A stretch of DNA of 64,000 nucleotides from Streptomyces goshikiensis (GTDB lineage Bacteria > Actinomycetota > Actinomycetes > Streptomycetales > Streptomycetaceae). The notes beneath the pieces are model-generated. The model saw nothing but the letters and a program-made list of their open reading frames with translations, did not search any database and was not told the origin of the DNA. The position numbers were made by a program, and so were the translations under genes. Location: positions 1 to 64,000 of the forward strand of contig NZ_BMVE01000013.1 in NCBI RefSeq assembly GCF_014650555.1. The letters run 5' to 3'. This document shows positions 14,349 through 25,800 of this stretch, one piece after another; positions within the stretch are counted from its first letter, which is position 1; every line of letters begins with the position of its first letter.

Positions 14349-15055
14349 CACCGTCGAACGACCGTTTTCGTGAGCTGCGTGAGCTCCTGTCCTCTTATGA
14401 AGAGACTGGTTATGTCTTCGATGACACAGAGAAGCGTAGGGGAGTTGCGCTCAGCGCCTACCTCAGGCAAGCCGCACGCGATCCCGCACGCGCCGCCGAG
14501 GCAGCGGCCGAAATCGACGACCTCATCGAGACAGGCCTGTTCAGCGATGAGATCGCGGATGACGTCGACCTCTTGCCCCACATCAACCCGCCCCGCGGGG
14601 AGACGGTGGAGAACTGCCTCGCCGTCATTGGCGGGCACCTGCGTCAGTTCCTCGCAGAGCCGGCGAATCCCTCCCAGTCGCCTCCTCACACCGCATGGGA
14701 ATGGAGGGAACGCTTTCCCGGACTCCAGCACCTGCTGGCGGCGTATTTCCATCAGGACTCCTCGCTGGAGTACTCCTCTTATGGGGAGGCTCTCGACGAC
14801 TACGTCTCAGGTGCCTCGGAAAGTGACCTTCGGCAGTTGGCGGATGAGATTCGCGAATTCCTGATCCTCAACGAATCGGATCAACTCCTCAAGAAGTCGG
14901 CGGTGACGCTGGGGCTTGCCATTCTTCCGCCACGAGGCGTGCGCCTGCGTCAGTGGCTGACGGACGTGCGGGGGATCGCGCTCCAGGGAACCGCGCCCCG
15001 GAGCGGGAGTGGTTGGGGGGTGCAGGCAACCCGAGGGGGGTTTGGGCCCTCCTGA
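14345..15055 (+). CDS. CdiI-type contact-dependent inhibition immunity protein
   Basis: This 236-aa protein starts at GTG 14345 inside the stop of the previous gene. Residues about 120-175 match the CdiI immunity family: FPGLQHLLAAYFHQDSSLEY, then YGEALDDYV and LRQLADEIREFL. Such domains typically bind and block the toxin tip of a contact-dependent or polymorphic toxin. The first 110 residues form a separate helical region (ELRELLSSYEETGYVFDD) that may be a second immunity-like domain. The last 30 residues run into the region just before the SARP gene and may not be conserved. No toxin gene is in the window. Codon use is less GC-biased than in the neighbours. The family call is fairly firm; the target toxin is unknown. 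Confidence 0.8.
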   Translation: MTPSNDRFRELRELLSSYEETGYVFDDTEKRRGVALSAYLRQAARDPARAAEAAAEIDDLIETGLFSDEIADDVDLLPHINPPRGETVENCLAVIGGHLRQFLAEPANPSQSPPHTAWEWRERFPGLQHLLAAYFHQDSSLEYSSYGEALDDYVSGASESDLRQLADEIREFLILNESDQLLKKSAVTLGLAILPPRGVRLRQWLTDVRGIALQGTAPRSGSGWGVQATRGGFGPS

Positions 15056-15088
15056 TGGAGGCGGGGGGAGGCGACTACAGGGGGCGGA

Positions 15089-18000
15089 ATGACGGCAGGG
15101 GTGCGGTTCGAGCTGCTGGGGCCGATGCGGGCCTATCGGGGGGACGAGCGGCTCGGGACGGGGACGCCGCAGCAGCAGGCCATGCTGGCGGTGCTGTTGC
15201 TGCGGTCCGGGCACGGGGCCGGGCTCGGGGAGCTCATCGACGCGCTGTGGGGTGAGGAGCCGCCGCACGCGGCCGTGACCACCCTGCGGACGTACGCCTG
15301 GCGGTGGCGGAAGGTGCTGGCGGAGCCCGGGGTGCTCGTCTCCGTCGGGGACGGGTACCGGCTCGTGCTGGAGAAGCCGTGCCTCGACGTGCAGGAGGCC
15401 GAGGAGCTGGCCGCCCGGGCCGCCGTCGAGCGGGGCGCGGGGCGGCGCGAGGCAGCCGCGAAGCTGCTGCGGGAGGCGCTCGGGCTGTGGCAGGGGGAGC
15501 CGCTGGCCGCGCTGCCGGGGCCGTACGCGGAGCGCCAGCGGTCCCGTCTGGAGGAGCTGCGGCTGCGCCTGCTGGAGGACCGCCTGGAGCTGGACATCGA
15601 GGCGGGCGGCGAGGCCGCGGCCGTGCCCGACCTGCGGCTGCTGACCTCCGAACACCCGCTGCGGGAGCGGCCCGTGGCGCTCCTGATGCGGGCCCTGTGC
15701 CGGACGGGCCGTCAGGCCGACGCCCTGAACCTGTTCCGTACCGCCCGCCAGGGGCTGATCAGCGAGATCGGCCTGGAGCCCGGACCGGAGCTGCTGTCGC
15801 TGCACCAGCGCATCCTGAGCGGCGACCAGGAACTCGCCGGGGCCGAGGACGGCGGGCGCCGGGGCGGCCCCGTCGCCCTGTCCGGCGGGCCCGCGCCGGA
15901 CACTGCCGCCGCCGTGGCGGACGGCGGGGGAGGGGGCGGGGGCGGGCCGGAGCCCGAGCCGGAGGCGCCGCCCGTGCCCGCGCAGACGCCCAGCGCGCCC
16001 GGTGACTTCACCGGCCGGGCCGCCCTCGTACGACGCCTTGCCGAGGCCCTGACCCCGGCCGGCGACAGCGGGCCGGCCCTCGCGCTGATCTCCGGCATGG
16101 GCGGAGTCGGCAAGACGGCCCTCGCCCTCCACACCGCCGACCGGGTACGGGACCTCTTCCCCGACGGCCAGCTGTACGCCGACCTGCGCGGCACCGACGC
16201 CCACGACCCCTGCGACCCCGGTCACGTCCTGGTCGGTTTCCTCGCCGCGCTCGGGGTCACCGCGGATGCCCTGCCCGCCGACGTCGAGGGGCGGGCGGCG
16301 CTGTTCCGGTCGATGACCGCCGGCCGCCGGATGCTCGTCGTGCTCGACAACGCGCGCGACGCCGCCCAGGTGCGCCCGCTGCTGCCCGGCCCCGGCCGGT
16401 GCGCCGTCCTCGTCACCAGCAGACCCAGGCTGGCGGGGCTGCCCGCCCGGCACCAGGCCGACCTGGACGTCTTCGAGCTCCCCGAGGCGCTGGAGCTGTT
16501 CGGCCGGGTGATCGGCCGCGACCGGCTGGACGCCGAACCCGAAACCGCCCGCGAGCTCGTCGCCACCTGCGGGTTCCTGCCCCTGGCCGTCCGGATCGTG
16601 GCCGCCCGGCTCGCCGCCCGCCCCAGCTGGACGGTCGCCCTGCTCACCGCCCGGCTGGCCGACGAGCGCCGCCGACTCAACGAGCTGCGCGTCGGCGATC
16701 TGGCCATCGCCCCCGTCTTCGAGCTCGGCTACCGCCAGCTCTCCGCCGAACAGGCGCGCGCCTTCCGGGTGCTGGCCTGCCTCGACGGCCCCGGCATCGG
16801 CCTGACCTCCGCCGCGGCGGCCCTGGGGGCCGATGAGTTCCACGTGGAGGAGGTACTGGAATCCCTGGTGGACGTGGCGATGCTGGAGTCCCCGACGCCC
16901 GGCCGGTACCGCTTCCACGACCTGCTGCGCACCTTCGGCCGCCAATGCGCGGGAGCGGGAGCGGGAGCCGGAGCAGGTGCCGGAGCCCGAGCCGGTGCCG
17001 GTGCCGGTGCCGGTGCCGACGCCGGCGTCGGCGTCGACCGGGCCGAGCTGGCGGGCGCCCTCGACGGGCTCCTCGACCACCTCCTCGCCACCGCCTGCGC
17101 CGCGTTCCGGCACGCCGTACCCGGCGACCCCGTCGCGGCGGCGCTCGGCCCGCTGCGCGCGCGACCGCTGTCCTTCGCCGGGCTGGAGCCCGCCCGGATC
17201 TGGGCGCTGACCGAATCGGAGACCGCCCTCGCGCTGGCCGCGCAGATCGCGGCCTGCGCCCGGCCCGGACACCCCGCCTGGCGCGGGCGGCTGCGCGCCG
17301 CCATCGACCTGCTGATCGCCCTGAGCCCCTTCCACCAGGACACCCGCTACGGCCAGCTCGCCCCCACCGGCCTGCTCCTCGCCGAGGCCGCCGCCCGGCA
17401 CGGCGACCGCAAGGCCGAGGGGCGGGCCCGCTTCCTGTGCGGGACGATCGCGCTCAAGGACACCCGGCTCGCGGAGGCCGAGACCGAGGCGCGGCTCGCC
17501 GTACTGGCCTGCCGCGAGGCCGGCGACACCGTGGTGCTGCGCCAGGCCCTCAACGACCTCGGCCTGGTCGCACAGTTCCTGCGCCGCTTCGACGAGGCCA
17601 TCGCGTGCTTCGACGAGGCCATCGCGCTCGCCCGGGAACTCGACCACCGCTCCGGCGAGTACGCCACCACCGTCAACGCGGCCCTCGCCCGGGTCCGCAG
17701 CGGCCGCGCCCACGAGGCCGTCCCGGCCTGCGAGGCCGTACTGCCGGGGCTGCGGGAGATGGACGACCGGCACGGCATCTGTTACGCCCTGTACGTCCTC
17801 GGGCTCGCGCTGCACGCCACGGGCCGGTACGAGGAGGCGATCGCGCGGTACGGGGACTGCCTGGCCGTCGCCGGGCCCGCCGGGATCCGCCAGCGGGTGG
17901 CGCACGCCCGCTACCGGATGGCCGACACGCTGCGCGCGGTGGGCCGGCACGCGGAGGCCCAGGAACAGGCGGAGGCGGCGCTGTCGCTGTGCCGCGACCT

Positions 18001-18175
18001 CGGCTCCGACCGGGACAGCGGGCACGCGCTGGTGGTGCTCGGCCGGACGCTGGCCGAGCGCGGCCGCGCCGAGGAGGCCCGGAGCCGGCTGCTCAGCGCG
18101 TCGGCGCTGTTCGCCAAGCTCGGCCTGCCGGACGTGGCGGACGTCGAGGAACTCCTGGCGGCGCTGCCCGCCTGA
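15089..18175 (+). CDS. large SARP/AfsR-type transcriptional activator
   Basis: This 1028-aa regulator has the full AfsR-like order. An OmpR-type winged-helix DNA-binding domain lies at residues 1-95 (VRFELLGPMRAYRG, LIDALWGEEPPHAA, TLRTYAWRWRKVL). A bacterial transcriptional activation domain runs from about 100 to 245. The NB-ARC ATPase has Walker A GMGGVGKTAL at about 335 and MLVVLDNAR at about 414. TPR-like repeats run from about 740 to 1028. Residues about 620-645 are a GA-rich low-complexity run made by short DNA repeats. SARPs activate antibiotic clusters through heptamer direct repeats spaced 11 bp. Two such arrays occur in this locus (18520-18548 and 26381-26420), so this is very probably the pathway-specific activator. 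It converges on the lanthipeptide genes. Confidence 0.93.
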   Translation: MTAGVRFELLGPMRAYRGDERLGTGTPQQQAMLAVLLLRSGHGAGLGELIDALWGEEPPHAAVTTLRTYAWRWRKVLAEPGVLVSVGDGYRLVLEKPCLDVQEAEELAARAAVERGAGRREAAAKLLREALGLWQGEPLAALPGPYAERQRSRLEELRLRLLEDRLELDIEAGGEAAAVPDLRLLTSEHPLRERPVALLMRALCRTGRQADALNLFRTARQGLISEIGLEPGPELLSLHQRILSGDQELAGAEDGGRRGGPVALSGGPAPDTAAAVADGGGGGGGGPEPEPEAPPVPAQTPSAPGDFTGRAALVRRLAEALTPAGDSGPALALISGMGGVGKTALALHTADRVRDLFPDGQLYADLRGTDAHDPCDPGHVLVGFLAALGVTADALPADVEGRAALFRSMTAGRRMLVVLDNARDAAQVRPLLPGPGRCAVLVTSRPRLAGLPARHQADLDVFELPEALELFGRVIGRDRLDAEPETARELVATCGFLPLAVRIVAARLAARPSWTVALLTARLADERRRLNELRVGDLAIAPVFELGYRQLSAEQARAFRVLACLDGPGIGLTSAAAALGADEFHVEEVLESLVDVAMLESPTPGRYRFHDLLRTFGRQCAGAGAGAGAGAGARAGAGAGAGADAGVGVDRAELAGALDGLLDHLLATACAAFRHAVPGDPVAAALGPLRARPLSFAGLEPARIWALTESETALALAAQIAACARPGHPAWRGRLRAAIDLLIALSPFHQDTRYGQLAPTGLLLAEAAARHGDRKAEGRARFLCGTIALKDTRLAEAETEARLAVLACREAGDTVVLRQALNDLGLVAQFLRRFDEAIACFDEAIALARELDHRSGEYATTVNAALARVRSGRAHEAVPACEAVLPGLREMDDRHGICYALYVLGLALHATGRYEEAIARYGDCLAVAGPAGIRQRVAHARYRMADTLRAVGRHAEAQEQAEAALSLCRDLGSDRDSGHALVVLGRTLAERGRAEEARSRLLSASALFAKLGLPDVADVEELLAALPA

Positions 18176-18239
18176 GCCGCCGCCCCGCGCTGCCCCGCGC
18201 TGCCCCGCGCCGCGGCCCGGCGCCCAGGAGCCCCGGTGC

Positions 18240-18464
18240 TCAGGAGCCGGTGCTGTTCCAGTTCCCCTCCACGAGGCCCTGCGGGGGTGCCAGGTCGCCG
18301 AGCTGGGTGCCGACGTACGGCGCGGGCGGCGGTGCCACGTCGGCGCTCGCCGCGGCGGCCCCGCCCAGTACGAGACCCAGGGCCAGGCCGCCCGTCACGA
18401 GGGCGGCGGCGGCCCGCCGGACGCGGGAGGGGGGCGCGGCGGTGGGCTTCTGCGTACCGGTCAT
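18240..18464 (-). CDS. 74-aa secreted peptide, SARP-box controlled
   Basis: A signal peptide (positively charged VRRAAAALVTGG, hydrophobic ALGLVLGG, cleavage near AAAASA) covers residues 1 to about 42. The predicted mature part is about 32 aa: DVAPPPAPYVGTQLGDLAPP, then QGLVEGNWNSTGS. It has no Cys, so it is not an obvious lanthipeptide. The ATG at 18464 lies 36 bp below a putative -10 element and a three-unit 11-bp heptamer array that matches the one in front of the lanthipeptide precursor. This links it to the same activator. It could be a secreted signal, a second product or a processing helper; none can be proven. A short extension to 18545 would run through the promoter and is rejected. 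Confidence 0.7.
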   Translation of the reverse strand: MTGTQKPTAAPPSRVRRAAAALVTGGLALGLVLGGAAAASADVAPPPAPYVGTQLGDLAPPQGLVEGNWNSTGS

Positions 18465-18502
18465 GTGGATCAGTCCTTCGTCGGAAGAGCGTGGTCGGGA
18501 CC

Positions 18503-18548
18503 AGTATCCGAAGCGCGGGTCAATCCCGGATCGACGCCGGATCAACGT
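18503..18548 (-). promoter_or_regulatory. SARP-type promoter of the 74-aa peptide gene
   Basis: On the plus strand TCAATCC (18520), TCGACGC (18531) and TCAACGT (18542) repeat with an exact 11-bp period. A minus-strand -10 candidate GATACT lies at 18508-18503, 11 bp from the nearest heptamer. The same geometry occurs at 26364-26420. In SARP promoters the heptamer array replaces the -35 region. Confidence 0.75.
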
Positions 18549-18561
18549 CTCGGAGTCCAGG

Positions 18562-20420
<1,859 letters not shown>

Positions 20421-20424
<4 letters not shown>

Positions 20425-21395
20425 GCGGCGTTCGCCGCCCGGTCCCGGGGCGCGTCGAGCCGTGCGGCCAGCGCCGCGATCCCCGGGTCCGCGCCGAGCC
20501 CGGGCACCGCGCCCTCGGCGAGCTGCGCCCGGCGCGCGTGGTCCAGGAGGGCTTCGGCGGTCAGCTCCGGCAGCCGTGTCCGGAACCGCTCCAGCAGCAG
20601 CTCGGCGGCCGCGTGCAGGGCGTCGTCGTCCAGCGGGCGGGCCGGCAGCGGCAGGCCGTCCAGCAGCAGCCGCTGCAACGAGGCGAACAGCTGCTGCGTG
20701 CCCGCCTCCCGGATCGTGAGCGAGAGGTGCGAGGAGAGCCCCTCGCCGCCCACCGCCTCGTGGGCGAAGCCCCTCGGGATGTACAGCACCTCCCCGGGGC
20801 GCAGGGTGTCCGAGAGCAGGGCAGGGCCGGCGTCGGCGACCTCGCCGGGACTCCAGTCGGGGCCGGCGGGGCCGCCGCGCACCGTCCAGTGCTTGCTGCC
20901 GGTGCCCTGGAGCAGCAGTACGTCGGCGTCGTCGCGGTGCAGGTCCAGGCCCTGTGCCCCCGGCGGGGTGACGAAGAAGAACGCCTCGACGCGGCGGCCG
21001 AGTTCGCCCTCCAGGCGGCGGGTCAGCGCCCGCGTGGCCGGGTGCCAGTGCTCGACGTTGCGCAGCACCAGCGTGGCGCCCTCGGCGAGCAGCTCCCGTA
21101 CCCGGTGCGGATCGGCGTAGCCGGGGGTGGTGACGCCGGCGACGGTGCGGGACCGGGTGTAGCGGGAGGAGTGCACCGGGTTGCCGGCCCGGGCGAGTTC
21201 GAGGTGCGGCACGCGCAGCAGGCCGCCCGCGACGGCGGCGTCGATCTCCTCCAGGGAGAGCGGGGCGGCGGGTCCGGCGGCGGTGCCGGTGCCGCTTCCG
21301 GTGCCGGGCCGGAAGACGGCGGGCGCGGACCGCCAGTGGCCGTCGAGGAAGGCGTCCGTGTCGCCCACCCAGCGGGTGAGTTCGTCCCGGTGCAT
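20421..21395 (-). CDS. JmjC/cupin-type Fe(II) 2-oxoglutarate-dependent oxygenase
   Basis: This 324-aa protein has the ROXA/JmjC-like cupin layout. The facial triad is seen as H-x-D in LHRDDAD at about residues 153-155 and a distal His in FAHEAV at about 212. Typical surrounding phrases are VEAFFFVTPPGAQGL, SKHWTVRGGP and RPGEVLYIPRGFAHE. Residues 240-320 form the helical C-terminal region seen in ribosomal oxygenases. The family hydroxylates side chains of proteins such as L16 (ROXA) or other peptides. Lying between the lanthipeptide exporter and cyclase genes and coupled to the exporter, it is a strong candidate for hydroxylating the precursor, perhaps on its core. The substrate is inferred, not shown. 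It starts at ATG 21395, 53 bp after the cyclase stop. Confidence 0.88.
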
Positions 21396-21448
21396 GGGGT
21401 CTCTTCTCTGTGTCGAGTACGTCGGTCAGGTGGCCGGGGCCGGGCAGG

Positions 21449-22804
21449 TCAGGCCAGCAGCAGCGCGCGGTCCCAGCGCGTGGCCGGCTCGGCGTCGCGG
21501 GCGAAGGTGTCCAGGGCGAGCGCCGCCCCGGCCGCGCCGGTCAGGAAGCCGCCCGGATGTTCCTCTGGCGGACGTTCGCCGGGCGCGGCGGCGAAGCCGA
21601 ACGGCGCTTCCTCGTCGAGGAGTTCCAGCAGCCGGGCCGCCAGCTGCGGGACCCGCTCGGCGAGTTCGGGGTCGCCGCTGTCGCGGGCGGTGCGCCAGGT
21701 GATCTGGAGCAGCCCCGCCAGCCCGTGGCAGAGCCCGGCCTCGGCCGTCCCGCCGGCCCGGGCCGGTCCGTCCAGATCGGCGCGGGCCAGCGCGGCCCGC
21801 AGCGCCTCGACGCCGGCCTCCTGCCACTGCGGCACCTCCAGGGCCAGGCCCGCCAGCTGGAGGGCCCGGGCGACGCCGGGGGTGCCGTAGCACCAGGAGG
21901 GGCGGCCGGGTTCGGGCTGCGCGGGCCCCAGCGACAGCTGGCCGGGCCACCAGGGGCCCGCGGCGTCCGCGCACCGCCGCGCGAGGAGCCACTGTGCGAG
22001 GTCGGTGACGGCGGCCCGCTGCCCCGGCACCCGCACCCCCTCCCGCCAGGCGATGGCCAGCAGCGCCAGCGGGCCGGGCATGCCGTGGGCCATGCCCAGG
22101 TTCGCGTGCCCGCGCGCCGGGGCCACCGGCTGGTACGAGGCGCCGTCCAGCGCCACCCACCAGCCGGGCAGTCCGCGATCGTGGGTACGGACCGGCCGGC
22201 TGAGCCCGACCAGCGCCCGCAGCACCCGCACGAGGGCGGCCTCGGCCGGACGCCCGAGCTCCAGCAGATGCGCACCGAGCCCGCTCTGCCCACTGATCAC
22301 GTCGTACGCGGTGAAGGTCGTAAAGCCGGACCCGGAGCCCGGGGCGGAGCTCGCGTCGGGGTGTTCGGTGAGGCGGCGTTCTTCGCGGGCGGCGCGGGTG
22401 GAGGCGAGTTCCGCTACCTGTTCCCGCAGGTGGGAGCGGGCCGCGCTGTGCGCGGCCGGGCCGTCGGCCGTCCGGTGCAGGGCGAACGACAGCGCGGCCA
22501 GCGGCCCGTACAGCCCCTGCGGCCCGGGGGCCGGGGTCTTCCCGGCGAGCGCGGTGAGCGCGGCGGCCCGCCGCACCCACCGCAGCGCGGCGTCCCGGTG
22601 CGCCGGATCGCCCCCCACTGCAGCGCCGAGTTCCGCGTGGAGCAGGGCGATGCCCGGGGCGCCGTCGCTGAGGCTGGCCGCGCGGAACGGGGAGACCTCC
22701 GGCGTCGGGTGGTCCGCGGCGGCAGGGTCCGCGAGGCGCCGGGCGACGACCGTCACGGCGGCGGCGGCCCGCGCGCGCAGCGCCTCGTGCTCCCGCGCGC
22801 TCAC
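21449..22804 (-). CDS. lanC: LanC-like lanthionine cyclase
   Basis: This 451-aa protein has the LanC toroid signatures. GHANLGMAHGMPGPL lies at about residues 232-245, SWCYGTPGVARALQ has the zinc Cys at about 304, and GLCHGLAGLLQI has the zinc Cys-His pair at about 359-360. LanC enzymes catalyse Michael-type addition of Cys thiols onto dehydrated Ser/Thr to make lanthionine rings. GTG 22804 overlaps the stop of the dehydratase gene by four bases, with GAGGG upstream, so LanB and LanC are made together. The N-terminal 180 residues are less conserved but contain the usual GAPGIALLHAEL start of the first repeat. The start shown excludes a long read-through in the same frame within lanB. Confidence 0.93.
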   Translation of the reverse strand: MSAREHEALRARAAAAVTVVARRLADPAAADHPTPEVSPFRAASLSDGAPGIALLHAELGAAVGGDPAHRDAALRWVRRAAALTALAGKTPAPGPQGLYGPLAALSFALHRTADGPAAHSAARSHLREQVAELASTRAAREERRLTEHPDASSAPGSGSGFTTFTAYDVISGQSGLGAHLLELGRPAEAALVRVLRALVGLSRPVRTHDRGLPGWWVALDGASYQPVAPARGHANLGMAHGMPGPLALLAIAWREGVRVPGQRAAVTDLAQWLLARRCADAAGPWWPGQLSLGPAQPEPGRPSWCYGTPGVARALQLAGLALEVPQWQEAGVEALRAALARADLDGPARAGGTAEAGLCHGLAGLLQITWRTARDSGDPELAERVPQLAARLLELLDEEAPFGFAAAPGERPPEEHPGGFLTGAAGAALALDTFARDAEPATRWDRALLLA

Positions 22805-25800
22805 GCTTCGGCCCTCGTACGGTCCAGGCGGCTGCGCAGCGCCACGGCGGCCAGGGCGAAGGAGCGCTCCTCCGCGGGGCGGTCGATGCCCGTGAGGCGG
22901 TTGTGGTGCATGTGCAGCAGCGCATCCAACGGCCCCGGACCGGCGCCGAGTTCCCGCAGCAGCGTCCCGTACGCGGCCAGCGCCGGCGCGCGCCGCTCCC
23001 AGCAGGCGAGCAGCTCCGGGCCGCCGGGCAGCGTGCGCAGGTGCCGCCAGCCGCCGGCCGGGTCGACCAGCTCCCGGGCCAGGTCCTTGGCGGCGCGGGC
23101 CGGCTCGGCGGCCCCCGGCGGCGCCGCGCGGTCGATCAGGTGCCGGACGCCCTCCGTGGTGCCGGCGACCCGGCAGGCCAGGTCGACGTACCCGAGGGCC
23201 GTCAGCACGGTGCGGTCCAGCGCCAGTTCGCGGCGCTCCAGCAGCGCGGCCTGCTCCAGGCAGGCGACGCTGTCGGCGTGGAAGGCGCGTTCGGCGGCGG
23301 TCGCCGCGGCGGCGCCCCCGTAGCGTTCGAGTTCGGGCTCGTAGGTGTCCAGGACCAGCCGGCCCCCGAGCCCGTCTTCGGCGAGCCGGTCCGACCAGGC
23401 GGCGAGGCGGGGCAGCAGGTCCCCGGTGAGTGCGGCCGGGTCGCCGTGGAAGCGCAGCCGCAGGTGGGAGTCGGGGTCGCGGTAGCGCAGGTAGAACCAG
23501 CGGTCGACCGCGCCGGGCAGCCCCTCCAGCAGGCTCGGCAGCCGGTGGGCGAGGAGCTCGTCCTGGCGCTCGGCCGAGCCGTACACCTTGGCGTACAGCC
23601 ACCGCGAGCCGGGACCGTACGCGGTACGGACGCGCCGGGGCGCGGGCACGACGGCCACCGGCCGGACGGCGGAACCCCGTACCGGCGCGGCCGTCGGCCG
23701 CGCCCGCCGGACCAGCGGGAACGCGATCTCGTTGACCCGGCCCGCCCCCTGAGGGCCCTCGGCCAGCCAGCCCGTCCCGTACCCGCAGCTCGTCGGCAGC
23801 TCCTGGAGGACGCCGCCGGGCCGCCGCAGCCACTCGTCGCGCAGCAGCCCCCGGTGGAAGGGCCGGCGCAGGTCGAGGGCGATGCGGTTGTCGCCGCTGA
23901 CGCTCTCCACCCGGTCGGGCACCCGCCAGCGGGAGCGCCAGGCGTCGAAGAGCCGCTCCCACGCGCCCGGGTCGGTGGCCCGGTCCTGGAGCGCCGGGTC
24001 CGTCGGGCGCCAGCGGGCCGGGGAGAGCACGGTACGGCCGCGCCGGACCCTCGGCAGGTACGGCAGGGTGTCGGCGGTGCCCCAGCGCCAGCGCGGCCAG
24101 GCCGGGAGCCCGTTCTCGGTCACCTCGTGCAGGAAGCGGGCGGCGTTCGGCGCGTGCCAGACCGTCGCGAGCATGCTGGGGACGACGGGGACGACCTCGC
24201 GGCCCAGCCGGGGCGCGACCACCGCGAGCCGGTGCACGTCGGCGACGACGGCCAGATCGGACACGCCGAGGTCGGTGCCGTCGCTGCCGTCGGCGCCCTC
24301 GGCCCCGCCGGAGCGGTCGGCGAACGCGCCCAGGGTGATGGTGTGTTCCAGGCGCCGCGGCACCAGCGCCACGTTGGCGGTCGCGCCGCGCGGCGGCGGG
24401 AACCTCAGCTGTGCGGTGACGGCGCCCGGCGCGGCCCCCGGCACCTGCCGGACCAGCTCGGTGACCCGGGCGTCATCGGCGCCGAGCACGAACCCGAACC
24501 GCCCGGCGTGCGCCCCCGCGGTGCGCGCCCCACCGGTGACGACCAGCCGGAAGTCCCCGTCGGCGAGCGCCTCGGGGGTGGCGGCGAGCAGCTGCGCGAG
24601 GATCTCGAACGACGGCGGCAGGGGCGGCGGGGGCGTTGAGCGCGCGTCCGCGGCGCTCCCGGCGCCCCCGGCCAGCCGCTCCAGCAGTACGTCGTCCAGC
24701 ACGATCTCCCGCTCCCCGTTGAGGGAGGCCTCCTGCGCGAGCTCGGTCAGCAGCCGGTCCTGCTCCTGCGGCCCGCGCGGGTCCGCCGGTGTGCCGCGCA
24801 GGGTCCGCGCGGTGGCGGGCAGCCGGTACCCGGCGGGACCGCCGAGGCCGCCGTCCGGATCGAGGAGTTCCTTGAGCGGTACGGAGCGCCCGGCGCCATA
24901 GCGTTCGAGGAAGTCCTCGTGGTACTGGCGCAGATGGGCCGGGCCCGGCCGGGCGGAGGCCAGCCGCCACAGCGCCTCGGCGGCCGCTTCCACCTCGGCG
25001 CGCACGGCCTCCGGCAGCCGGATGTCCACGTCGAGCCCCAGATCCACCTGGAGCAGCTGGTCGCAGGGGTGCAGGGCGGTCATCCGGCGGCGCGCGGAGT
25101 CCCGGGCGTCGAGCCCGGAACCCAGCGGGGCCGCCGCGTACGCGATCAACTCGCGCTGGATCGCGGTCATTTCGGCGACGGTCCGGGTCACCCCCTCGGG
25201 CAGCTCCTCCGCCTCCGCGCCCCGCGCCAGCAGGGCCAGTACGTGGCCGAGCGGATCGGCACCGTCCAGCGGCGGCCGCAGCTCCGTCAGGAGCACCTCG
25301 GAGCCGATGAGGTCGACGAGGAGCCGCTCCACGGTCGCGGCGGCCACCCCGGGGTAGGCGGCGACGAGCTCGGGGACCAGGTCGGCGAACCGGACGGGGG
25401 TGGCGGCGCGCCGGATCAGGCGCAGCACCACCTCGCTCGCCCGCACCGAGACCTCCTGGGCGGCCGGCCGGGTGCCCGCTCCGGGCGCGGGCAGGTACGG
25501 GACGACCAGCCGGTCGCCCCGTACGAAGCACAGGTCGTTGGCGGTGACGCGCAGCGGCCGCAGGACTGCGGGCTCGCGCTCCAGGCGGGCCACCACCTCG
25601 GTCAGCCAGCCCATGTCGGGCCGGACGGCCTTGCGGTGCCGCTCGCCCCAGCCGGCCTTGGGCGCCTCGTCGAAGCCGATGGCGGCGACCCCGGCCATGG
25701 TGCCGAAGGGCGTGGCCCGGCCGGACATCCGCAGCCGGTAGCGGGCCAGCGCCCGTACCGCGCGGCGCAGTTGTTTGACGCGGACCGGCTCCCCGGCGAG

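Noticed and set aside
13119..15055. Integrative element attached at tRNA-Arg
   Set aside because: No integrase, excisionase or duplicated tRNA 3' end was found within the window, so only horizontal gain of the two genes is suggested.
14807..18025. Minus-strand open frame of over 1000 codons opposite the SARP gene
   Set aside because: Composition is Gly/Arg/Gln-rich without domains, and the opposite strand encodes a complete SARP. It is a GC-driven shadow frame.
18465..18545. N-terminal extension of the 74-aa secreted peptide
   Set aside because: It would place the SARP-type promoter inside the gene and hide the signal peptide.
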